Assembly: GCA_023231165.1 (NCBI GenBank)
Contig: JALNVY010000133.1
Span: forward strand, 1-6,828
Length of the DNA: 6,828 nt
Reading direction: 5' to 3'
From: Syntrophales bacterium
GTDB lineage: Bacteria > Desulfobacterota > Syntrophia > Syntrophales > UBA8958
The notes under the pieces were generated by a model. The model was not told where the DNA came from. It was given only the letters and a program-made list of their open reading frames with translations, and ran no database searches. Numbering within the stretch: the first letter of the stretch is position 1; every line of letters begins with the position of its first letter. This document shows positions 1 through 5,872 of this stretch, piece by piece. The translations under genes were made by a program, and so were the position numbers.

Positions 1-120
1 CTTGAGCCGGATGGCCTCTTGTAGATAACGGATTGCGTCATCAGTTTTTCCGAGGTTAGTCAGGACATTTCCCATATTGGTGTAGGCCCCTGCATAATCC
101 GGCTTAAGCCGGATGGCCTC
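1..120 (-). repeat. DNA-level tandem TPR unit repeat
   Basis: Positions 1-18 and 103-120 are identical at 17 of 18 bases and lie exactly 102 bp apart, the length of one 34-residue TPR. On the coding strand both encode the helix-B end of a TPR (EAIRLK). The identity is higher than the protein pattern requires, which suggests recent unit duplication in an array that continues past the left edge. Confidence 0.7.
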
Positions 121-1557
121 CTCAAAATGCCGGATCGCCTCATAGGGATTTCCCGCCTGATCCAGTACGACGCCCAAGTTCAGATGGGCACGACTGTTTC
201 GTGTCGCTTTCTGCACCGTATCCGTCCAGATTGATACCTCATCGGCATACACACCATTGCGTTTGTACGTAATCCCCCCCAACAGCAAAGCCAACACGAG
301 CAAACCGACAACCCCGGCTATGGCCGTTTTGTCTTTCCCGACGGCATACCGCTTCTGTAAGATCACGCCCAACCGATACACCCCAACAACCCCCAGCACG
401 ACCAGCGCCGCCAGGGGCAGATACATGCGATGGTCAAAGGCGGGATCGGGGAGAGGTACAAGGGATGTGGGGGCAAGAATGGCGAAAAACCACGCCCCGG
501 GAAAGCCGACGGGTTTGCGTCTTAGAACCGCCCAGCCGGTGAGAGCAATGAGCACCGACATAATCAGGACGGACGGCCACACATTCTGCCATCTCGTAAG
601 GGGCCAGGCATAATCGAGACAAAGGGCGTCGGGCCAGATCACAAGGCGCAGATAGTGGAGAATCACCCCCGGCTGGGTCTGCCAATACTGCACCCGCGGG
701 AGAGATTCTTTTAACCCCGCCCCCTGTGCAGCCTGCATTCCCAGTATCACAAGAAAGCCCAGCAATATCAGGCCGCCAGCCAATCCACCATAGAGAGGCC
801 ACGATGTCCTGAGGGCGGCCTTCCATCCCTTTTTCATAAAGATCGCATCATAGATGAGCAGCAGCGGTGGCGCCACGACGATCACTTCCTTGCTGCCCAC
901 ACCGAGAAGAAAAAACAGAACCGCCGCCCCATGCCACGGTCCGGACCGGGGTGACTGCCAGCCGCGAATGGCGCAGTAGAAGGTCAACAGAAAAAACATG
1001 CCCATCATCGATTCGCATCGCTGAATGATATAGGTAACCGCCTGTGTCTGGATGGGATGGAGCAGCCAGATCAGGGCACAAGCAACTCCGAGCAGAGTCG
1101 CCTCCGGTCCATAGATGGCCTTCATTCTTTCGGTCAGCAGCGTTCTGCGCACAATACCAAAAAGGGTTATTCCAGCCAGGAGATGAACGGCCAGGTTCAG
1201 GATATGGTATCCCTGGACGTGATCTCCGCCGATGGCGTAATTGACGGCGAGGGAGAACCGGATGACGGGTCGGGTATTGAGACCCTGACCGGCCGGCCCC
1301 AGGGACAGATTCATAGAACTGAGGATGTTATGGATTACCTGATTATCGAGAATATTGGGGATGTCATCATAAATAAAAGGACCGTGAAGGCTGTTTCCAT
1401 AGGCCATAATACCAGCGGCAATCAAGAAAAATGCCGAAAAATATACGCCCGAAGAAAGAGTTCGAGGTTTTGGCGGGCGGAGCGAGGCAAGCTCTTTTTT
1501 TTCTTTTTGTTTTTTCTTCATTTTTTCCCAATCGACGGTCTGCCCAAGAGGGACCAT
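1..1557 (-). CDS. TMTC-like GT-C membrane glycosyltransferase with C-terminal TPRs (partial, C-terminus off window)
   Basis: This frame is open from an ATG at 1557 to the left edge (519 codons, no stop seen). The N-terminus is Lys-rich and likely cytoplasmic (residues 13-21). About ten hydrophobic segments follow between residues 38 and 430, then TPRs from about 457 (one full unit, a second cut by the edge). Motifs match bacterial relatives of the metazoan TMTC/DUF1736 family: FIYDDIP (61-67, acidic pair D64-D65 in the first external loop, as in GT-C enzymes), LNTRPV (93-98), YHILNLAVHLL (117-127), HPIQTQAVTYIIQR (167-180), GSKE (221-224) and DHRMYLP (375-381). GT-C enzymes take sugar from a polyprenyl-phosphate donor outside the cytoplasmic membrane; metazoan TMTCs O-mannosylate proteins. 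The acceptor here is unknown. It is last of the four genes seen, 18 nt after the GT4 gene and in the same frame as that gene's TAA. Neither ATG 1557 nor ATG 1521 has a good ribosome binding site, so the start is uncertain. The family call is firm, the reaction inferred. Confidence 0.87.
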   Translation of the reverse strand, partial: MVPLGQTVDWEKMKKKQKEKKELASLRPPKPRTLSSGVYFSAFFLIAAGIMAYGNSLHGPFIYDDIPNILDNQVIHNILSSMNLSLGPAGQGLNTRPVIRFSLAVNYAIGGDHVQGYHILNLAVHLLAGITLFGIVRRTLLTERMKAIYGPEATLLGVACALIWLLHPIQTQAVTYIIQRCESMMGMFFLLTFYCAIRGWQSPRSGPWHGAAVLFFLLGVGSKEVIVVAPPLLLIYDAIFMKKGWKAALRTSWPLYGGLAGGLILLGFLVILGMQAAQGAGLKESLPRVQYWQTQPGVILHYLRLVIWPDALCLDYAWPLTRWQNVWPSVLIMSVLIALTGWAVLRRKPVGFPGAWFFAILAPTSLVPLPDPAFDHRMYLPLAALVVLGVVGVYRLGVILQKRYAVGKDKTAIAGVVGLLVLALLLGGITYKRNGVYADEVSIWTDTVQKATRNSRAHLNLGVVLDQAGNPYEAIRHFEEAIRLKPDYAGAYTNMGNVLTNLGKTDDAIRYLQEAIRLK

Positions 1558-1575
1558 GTCGATTTTATTAGATGG

Positions 1576-2676
1576 TTATGGCCTGATATTCTTCAAATAA
1601 ACCCTTTCCAGAATCGCAAGAAATTCTTCCGCCGTCCTATCCCATGTCAGCGTCCGGCTCCAAGCCAAAGCGCGCTCGGCGTATGCCGTCCGGAGAACGG
1701 TGTCCCCAAGAAGCCTTGTCGCACACTGGGCCATGGCTTCCGGATCTGGTTGTACAAGGCAGCCCGTCTGTCCGTCGCGGATCGAATCCCGGAGGCCGGG
1801 GACGTTGTAACCGATAGCCGGGGTCCCGCAGGCATTCGCTTCCGTCACCACCAGACCCCATCCTTCCCGGACGGCAGGCATGAGAAGCAGATGGGACCTT
1901 TGCATCCGCCGGATCTTTTCCTCCTCACTGACATAACCAAGAAACGTCACATCCATATCTTCGGCCAGTCTCTTGAGCCTGGGAAGTTCGGGGCCACGGC
2001 CGGCGATCCAGAGGCGGGCAAGGGGGAAAACCCGGCAGACGATCCGGAAAGCTTCGATGGCGTGGTCGGCAAGATTCGTCTCCTTTAGCAATCCCACAAA
2101 CAGCAGCGTCGGGACATCTTCTTTTGCGGGAATTTCCGCAACGGGTTCAAACCCGACACCCATGGGCACAATGGCAACATCCGAAAACCCCAGATCCTCA
2201 AGATCCTTCTGTGTGGAGCGGCTGATGGTCAATGTGGGGAAGTCCTTGTAGCGCCTCATCCAGAACGGTTCGATCCACCATTGGAACAGGTGGCTGAGAA
2301 CAGGGGGTAGAACATGGCCGTACTTCTCCCCGGCCAGTTCGTTGACGAGAAATACAAGGGGTTCCCGGACAAAGCGGGGGGTCATGAAAGGACGGCAGGT
2401 ATATTCGTCGATGACGACATCGAAGCTGCCCCTGAGGTGCTCTTTATAATATCTTCTGGCCAGGGGATAGACGGTGAGAGGATTTCCCATGCGGATAACT
2501 GTGACGCCTTCAAGCACCTCCCGTTGGGACGCATTCCGGAACAAAGAAGATACAAGTGTTGCCTCATGTCCTCCCGTCACCCAGCGTTTTGCGACTTCAT
2601 GGATGAAGACCTCCGCGCCTCCCGCTTCAGGATTTGCTCTGTCCCTGAGATTAAAAATCAGAATTCGCAGGGACAT
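1576..2676 (-). CDS. GT4-family (GT-B) glycosyltransferase
   Basis: A 366-residue cytosolic or membrane-peripheral glycosyltransferase with two Rossmann-like domains. The N-terminal acceptor domain has the glycine-rich AGGAEVFIHEVAKRW segment (residues 18-32). The C-terminal donor domain has LLFVGLL (191-197), LWIAGRGPELPRL (222-234), VTFLGYVS (243-250) and EGWGLVVTE (271-279). The last carries the EX7E signature (E271, E279), followed by ACGTPAIGYNVPGLRD. It probably transfers a nucleotide-activated sugar to a growing glycan; donor and acceptor cannot be read. The Arg usually found in the GRL motif is Leu196 and the following Lys is Asn201 (GLLKETN), a departure at residues that hold the donor phosphates in this family. 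The in-frame GTG at 2709 would add 11 residues and overlap the methyltransferase gene by 32 bp. I prefer ATG 2676 because it begins the first beta strand directly (MSLRILIFN) and gives a TGA-T-ATG junction with the upstream stop. Confidence 0.93.
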   Translation of the reverse strand: MSLRILIFNLRDRANPEAGGAEVFIHEVAKRWVTGGHEATLVSSLFRNASQREVLEGVTVIRMGNPLTVYPLARRYYKEHLRGSFDVVIDEYTCRPFMTPRFVREPLVFLVNELAGEKYGHVLPPVLSHLFQWWIEPFWMRRYKDFPTLTISRSTQKDLEDLGFSDVAIVPMGVGFEPVAEIPAKEDVPTLLFVGLLKETNLADHAIEAFRIVCRVFPLARLWIAGRGPELPRLKRLAEDMDVTFLGYVSEEEKIRRMQRSHLLLMPAVREGWGLVVTEANACGTPAIGYNVPGLRDSIRDGQTGCLVQPDPEAMAQCATRLLGDTVLRTAYAERALAWSRTLTWDRTAEEFLAILERVYLKNIRP

Positions 2677-2677
2677 A

Positions 2678-3388
2678 TCATCCAGCCCCGGAAAGACATT
2701 TTTTTTCACAGAGATGATACACCTGAAACTGCCAACGCAGGGGCCAGACGATTAGAGCCGCCGCCTGTAGAACGCGGAAGGGAATATGCCACGCCTTCGA
2801 CAGGGATATCCACCGCCAGGAAAGGATATGGAGATCGCGCCAGCGCTTTTTCACATGAAGCCCGGCCTCTTCAAAAACCATTTTCCACTGGTCAAGGGTC
2901 ATCGTGACCTCGCGCATATCGTTCTGGATCGTCCCCTTGTAAAAACCGAGGCGGCGGGTGAGAAAACCCGCATTGGGGACAAGGATGAGGATACGGGCGT
3001 CATCCCTGGCCACCCGGACCATTTCGAGAAGCGCTTGCTTCATGTCCATAAAGTGCTCCAGCGATCCCAGGCAAGTAACCAGATCGAACTGCCCCGTTCC
3101 GAAGGGCAGGTTTTCGGCGCATGCCGCAAGCAGGGTGCCTTCATGCAGAGAGGTCAGGCCAATGGATATGGCCCGCTGGGACAGATCGATCCCGATGGGA
3201 ATCGCCCCCTGATCATGCACGGCCCGGAGCCATTCAGCCGTTCCGCAACCCACATCAAGAACGCGATGCCCTCCTGATACGGCCATGCGCAGGGCAAGGC
3301 ACCGGTAATGCCGGGATATCGTTCCCGGTGGCGGAACATCACGGTAATAGATCTCATTATAGAAGCGGCGTACCGTGTCCATATTCAT
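2678..3388 (-). CDS. Class I SAM-dependent methyltransferase
   Basis: A 236-residue protein of the Methyltransf_11/25 type. The SAM-binding glycine loop is VLDVGCGTAEWL (residues 43-54), the acidic residue that usually binds the SAM ribose is D69 in IGIDLS, the adenine-side segment is AENLPF (91-96), and the post-II strand is FDLVTCLGSLEHF (101-113), followed by VARDDARILILVPN (126-139). A hydrophobic, Trp-rich stretch near the C-terminus (about 203-222) may touch the membrane. Relatives inside glycosylation clusters usually methylate a sugar, a lipid or a quinone-like compound. Given its place between two glycosyltransferase genes, glycan or glycolipid methylation is the best guess, not shown by the sequence. 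It starts 4 nt after the GT2 stop, with a GGGG run about 6 nt before the ATG as a modest ribosome binding site; an alternative ATG lies two codons in. Confidence 0.92.
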   Translation of the reverse strand: MNMDTVRRFYNEIYYRDVPPPGTISRHYRCLALRMAVSGGHRVLDVGCGTAEWLRAVHDQGAIPIGIDLSQRAISIGLTSLHEGTLLAACAENLPFGTGQFDLVTCLGSLEHFMDMKQALLEMVRVARDDARILILVPNAGFLTRRLGFYKGTIQNDMREVTMTLDQWKMVFEEAGLHVKKRWRDLHILSWRWISLSKAWHIPFRVLQAAALIVWPLRWQFQVYHLCEKKCLSGAG

Positions 3389-3392
3389 CGGA

Positions 3393-4154
3393 TTACCCCA
3401 TGCCTGGTTTTGTCCGCTTGGGGATGATATATTTCCTGATCATCCGGGAAACGAAACCCGCGATGAGCTTGGGGGGGAATGTCAGGATGATCCGGGAGAT
3501 CCTCAGGGAGGAAATCTCTCCGCCATAGCGGGCGGGAACATACATTTCCGTAACGCGGCATCCCAGAACGTTGAGCTCGATCAACATGCTGTTTTCAAAA
3601 AAGTATCCCCGGTCGATCCGGTCCAGGGGAAGACGGGAGAGCATATGGCGGGTAATGAGGACATAGCCGTTCTGGGGATCCGATATCTCCCGGAATCCTG
3701 AAGCCATCTTTGTCAGGAACGTCAGAACGAGATTTCCCACCAGACGGACGGGGGGCATCTCCGGCAGGGGGCCGCTTTTTTGAAAGCGGTTCGCCTTGAC
3801 GTAGTCATATTTCTGCTCGATGGCCAGTCGCGCCATTTTGTCAAGATAATCCGGCTCCATCTGGCCATCGGCATCTATTTTCGCCACAAGATCGATCCCT
3901 GTCGCCAGAGCGGCCTTGAATCCCGTTACCATGGCGCCGCCCACTCCCCGGTTGCGTTCATGACACAGGAGGACGATCCTTGGATCATCCAGGGCCTGAA
4001 CCGCTTTCCTCGTCTGGTCCACCGAACCGTCATCGACAATGATGATCCGTTCAACATACACCGGCAGGGAAAGAATGACCGATCGGATGCTTGTCTCTGC
4101 ATTATAGGCCGGAATGACGACGGCAAGGCTGTAACGATCGTTTGGATGAGACAT
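3393..4154 (-). CDS. GT2-family glycosyltransferase, DPM1-like (putative polyprenyl-phosphate sugar synthase)
   Basis: A 253-residue GT-A enzyme. It shows VVIPAYNAE (residues 12-20), IIIVDDGSVDQT (37-48, nucleotide binding), NRGVGGAM (68-75), the metal-binding DADGQ (94-98, with D94 and D96), and the DPM1-type acceptor-side DPQNGY (159-164) and RYGGEISSL (209-217). Enzymes of this pattern transfer a sugar from a nucleotide donor to a polyprenyl (dolichyl-like) phosphate at the cytoplasmic membrane. That would supply GT-C enzymes such as the one encoded three genes downstream. Many bacterial relatives extend past the RKY segment into transmembrane helices; this one ends 12 residues after it (KYIIPKRTKPGMG), so it may act as a peripheral protein. 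It is the first gene of the minus-strand unit, and a perfect sigma70-type promoter lies just upstream. The ribosome binding site is weak (AGAAAG, 2 nt before the ATG). The family call is strong; the lipid-phosphate acceptor is inferred. Confidence 0.92.
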   Translation of the reverse strand: MSHPNDRYSLAVVIPAYNAETSIRSVILSLPVYVERIIIVDDGSVDQTRKAVQALDDPRIVLLCHERNRGVGGAMVTGFKAALATGIDLVAKIDADGQMEPDYLDKMARLAIEQKYDYVKANRFQKSGPLPEMPPVRLVGNLVLTFLTKMASGFREISDPQNGYVLITRHMLSRLPLDRIDRGYFFENSMLIELNVLGCRVTEMYVPARYGGEISSLRISRIILTFPPKLIAGFVSRMIRKYIIPKRTKPGMG

Positions 4155-4170
4155 TTCTTTCTATATTCGA

Positions 4171-4199
4171 ATTATAGGGGGGCCGATTTTGCTTGTCAA
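4171..4199 (-). promoter_or_regulatory. Consensus sigma70 promoter of the glycosylation operon
   Basis: On the minus strand the -35 is TTGACA (4199-4194) and the -10 is TATAAT (4176-4171), with a 17-bp spacer: all twelve consensus bases at the ideal distance. Transcription should begin near 4164, giving a leader of only about ten bases before the ATG at 4154. The spacer contains a run of six C on this strand (plus-strand G at 4177-4182) next to the -10. Confidence 0.85.
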
Positions 4200-4231
4200 T
4201 GGATATTTTGGCATATAAACACTATTGACAA
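4193..4231. repeat. Inverted repeat formed by the two divergent -35 elements
   Basis: TTGTCAAT at 4193-4200 and ATTGACAA at 4224-4231 are perfect 8-bp inverted copies, with centres 31 bp apart (about three helical turns). Each arm contains the -35 box of one of the two divergent promoters, so the symmetry may simply be the promoters themselves. A shared regulator binding between or over them is possible. The 23 bp between the arms are AT-rich with no further symmetry that I can see. Confidence 0.6.
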
Positions 4232-4254
4232 TTTTATAAAATATGCTTTATATA
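4225..4254 (+). promoter_or_regulatory. Sigma70-like promoter of the TPR-barrel/FecR operon
   Basis: The -35 is a perfect TTGACA (4225-4230). The best -10 is TATATA (4249-4254) with an 18-bp spacer; TTATAT (4248-4253) would give 17 bp. The spacer and flanks are AT-rich. Transcription should start near 4261, leaving a leader of about 145 nt before the ATG at 4406. The -10 is weaker than that of the facing promoter, so this unit may be expressed less or be more open to regulation. Confidence 0.7.
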
Positions 4255-4263
4255 CAGAACCTC

Positions 4264-4310
4264 AAAGCAGGGGATGAAAATTTGCCGCCATTAAAAGCCT
4301 CCGCTGCTTT
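4264..4310 (+). other. Possible 5' leader stem-loop
   Basis: AAAGCAG (4264-4270) pairs perfectly with CTGCTTT (4304-4310). After one G-G mismatch, GGA (4272-4274) pairs with TCC (4300-4302), leaving a 25-nt loop. It would sit within a few bases of the predicted transcript 5' end. No U-run follows, so it is not an intrinsic terminator; a stabilising or regulatory role is speculative. The rest of the leader (4311-4393) holds nothing I recognise. A six-codon ATG frame at 4274-4294 has no properly spaced ribosome binding site. Confidence 0.3.
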
Positions 4311-4393
4311 CATACGGCGTCATAATGTCCTTTGCAGCGCGCGTACATTGGAACAATTTTTGTTAAAAACGGAAATAATTCCAAATATTCTTT

Positions 4394-4400
4394 AAGGTGA
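4394..4400 (+). promoter_or_regulatory. Ribosome binding site that sets the TPR-barrel start
   Basis: AAGGTGA lies 5 nt before the ATG at 4406 and resembles the anti-SD complement. An in-frame GTG at 4397 falls inside this site, so it is part of the ribosome binding site and not the start codon. Confidence 0.7.
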
Positions 4401-4405
4401 CTCTT

Positions 4406-5854
4406 ATGCATGGACGACTTTTTCCGTATCTGCTCTGTTTTATCCTCTTTACATCCATTAACCTTACCATGAGCGTAACCGCCCATTCCCAAACGCCCGA
4501 CGCCTCAACGGCCTCGGCAGAAGCGGGGAAACCCTCCGGGGATCTGGATTTCCAGAAGGCCAACAAGGAGGCCGTCGAAAAGCTTCGCAAGATGCCGCCG
4601 GATAAGGTGGCGATTCTCGATGATAAGCTTGCGGAGGCCCTGACCCTTTATTACGATGGGAAATTTGCCCAGGCCCTGCCCATTTTCAACAGCATTTCCG
4701 CCGACGTGGAAACCATGGATATCATGTGGTGGTTGGGGACAAGCGCCATGAATACCGGGGACACAAAGATTGCCATCGCGAAATTCCAACAGATGCTGGC
4801 CGTTGACCCCGGGCTCCACCGGGTGCGTCTCGAACTGGCCGCCGCCTATTTCCAGAACAAGCAGTACAAAGAGGCCCGCCGGGAACTGGAAATCGTCAAG
4901 CAGTCCAAGCCGCCGCAAGATGTCCAAAAAAATATCGACCGCCTCCTCGCCGCCATCGACGAAAGCACCAAGAAGGTGTTCTGGAATGTTCGCTTCTCCC
5001 AGGGTATCCAGTGGGACAGCAATATCTCGAGCGGCCCGGACCAGAAGGAACTGTCCGTGACCGGGGGAACCCTGACCCTCGCCGATGATACGAAAAAACT
5101 CAGCGATTGGGCCTCCATCGAAAATTTCTCCGGGAACGTCCTCTATGACTTCGGCGACAGAGGGGGCTTTATGTGGAATACTACCGCCGATGTGTACAAC
5201 CAGTTTTATTTCAACTACGGGAAATACAACTACCTCCTCGGGGAAGTCTCGACAGGCCCCTGGTGGGTGGGACCGAACGATATCCTGAAGTTGCCCATGG
5301 GTTTTTCCAAACAGGAGTACGGCAGTTCGCCCCTGTCGACTATCTATCATTTCCGGCCGAGCTTAGAGCACTATCTCACTCCCTATTTCAGTGTCAGGGG
5401 CCTGTTTTCATGGAGCAGGGAGAACTTCATGGACAGCAGCAATTACAATCTGAACAATACCACGCTGCGCGGCGAGATCGGACCTAACTTCTTTTTCATG
5501 AACCGCCGTCACATAGTTTCCCTAAATGTAGGCTATGAATCATCCAATGCCGATGCGCGAAACTTCACCTATACGGCGCCTTACGGGGCCATCTCTTATT
5601 ACACCCGCTTCCCGACGAAAACGGATCTCTTTCTCAGATACCAGCTCGGCGAAAGAAACTACAAGGCGGCCCCTGTTCTTTATAATGATGAACGGGTGGA
5701 CCGCCGTCAAAGCGTCTCCGCCGTCTTAAGCCAGGAGTTCCTGAAACATTATTTTACATCCTTTGCCTTCAACTATATCGACAACCATTCGAACGATGAA
5801 CTTTACAGCTTTACCAAAGAGACCTACACCTTGAGTGTCGGGTTCTATTTCTGA
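4406..5854 (+). CDS. Exported TPR protein with C-terminal outer-membrane beta-barrel, SLAM/DUF560-like
   Basis: A 482-residue protein. A Sec signal peptide covers residues 1 to about 26-28 (hydrophobic core 6-23, likely cut after VTA or AHS). A charged linker leads to about three TPR-like helix pairs (roughly 71-172), including the ALPIFNSI and AIAKFQQMLAVDPG segments. From about 192 to the end, alternating aromatic and polar strands form a predicted beta-barrel. It opens with NVRFSQGIQWDSNISSG (WDSN at 203-206, like the YDSN signature of this family) and closes with LSVGFYF, whose final Phe fits the BAM recognition signal. A periplasmic TPR part before a barrel is the architecture of surface lipoprotein assembly modifiers, which help move proteins to the cell surface. 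The match here is by pattern only, so transport of a specific cargo is inferred. It is the first gene of the plus-strand unit and is followed after 18 nt by the FecR-domain gene. The alternative is a structural or porin-like barrel of unknown role. Confidence 0.85.
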   Translation: MHGRLFPYLLCFILFTSINLTMSVTAHSQTPDASTASAEAGKPSGDLDFQKANKEAVEKLRKMPPDKVAILDDKLAEALTLYYDGKFAQALPIFNSISADVETMDIMWWLGTSAMNTGDTKIAIAKFQQMLAVDPGLHRVRLELAAAYFQNKQYKEARRELEIVKQSKPPQDVQKNIDRLLAAIDESTKKVFWNVRFSQGIQWDSNISSGPDQKELSVTGGTLTLADDTKKLSDWASIENFSGNVLYDFGDRGGFMWNTTADVYNQFYFNYGKYNYLLGEVSTGPWWVGPNDILKLPMGFSKQEYGSSPLSTIYHFRPSLEHYLTPYFSVRGLFSWSRENFMDSSNYNLNNTTLRGEIGPNFFFMNRRHIVSLNVGYESSNADARNFTYTAPYGAISYYTRFPTKTDLFLRYQLGERNYKAAPVLYNDERVDRRQSVSAVLSQEFLKHYFTSFAFNYIDNHSNDELYSFTKETYTLSVGFYF

Positions 5855-5861
5855 TTATCCC

Positions 5862-5868
5862 GGGAGGT
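5862..5868 (+). promoter_or_regulatory. Strong ribosome binding site of the FecR-domain gene
   Basis: GGGAGGT lies 4 nt before the ATG at 5873, within the 18-nt gap after the barrel gene. No promoter or terminator is visible in the gap, which supports co-transcription. This is the best ribosome binding site in the window. Confidence 0.75.
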
Positions 5869-5872
5869 TACG

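Noticed and set aside
434..1081. Minus-strand ORFs at 434-826 and 848-1081
   Set aside because: Both are in another frame on the same strand, inside the GT-C gene, whose own frame runs without a stop from 1557 to 1 with family motifs throughout.
1057..2088. 343-codon plus-strand ORF
   Set aside because: It lies antisense across the junction of the GT-C and GT4 genes. Its Phe-rich stretch is the complement of the A-tracts. Its product matches nothing I recognise, whereas the minus-strand frames carry clear family motifs.
2314..2907. 197-codon plus-strand ORF, with others at 2786-3277 and 3780-4277
   Set aside because: All run antisense to the GT4, methyltransferase and GT2 genes, which carry complete family motifs.
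4274..4294. Six-codon leader ORF in the 5' leader of the TPR-barrel gene
   Set aside because: The purine-rich run directly abuts the ATG, so there is no usable ribosome binding site spacing, and the peptide has no run of regulatory codons.
4505..5350. 281-codon minus-strand ORF
   Set aside because: It is antisense to the TPR-barrel gene, which has a signal peptide, ribosome binding site and barrel pattern. The antisense product shows only composition echoes.
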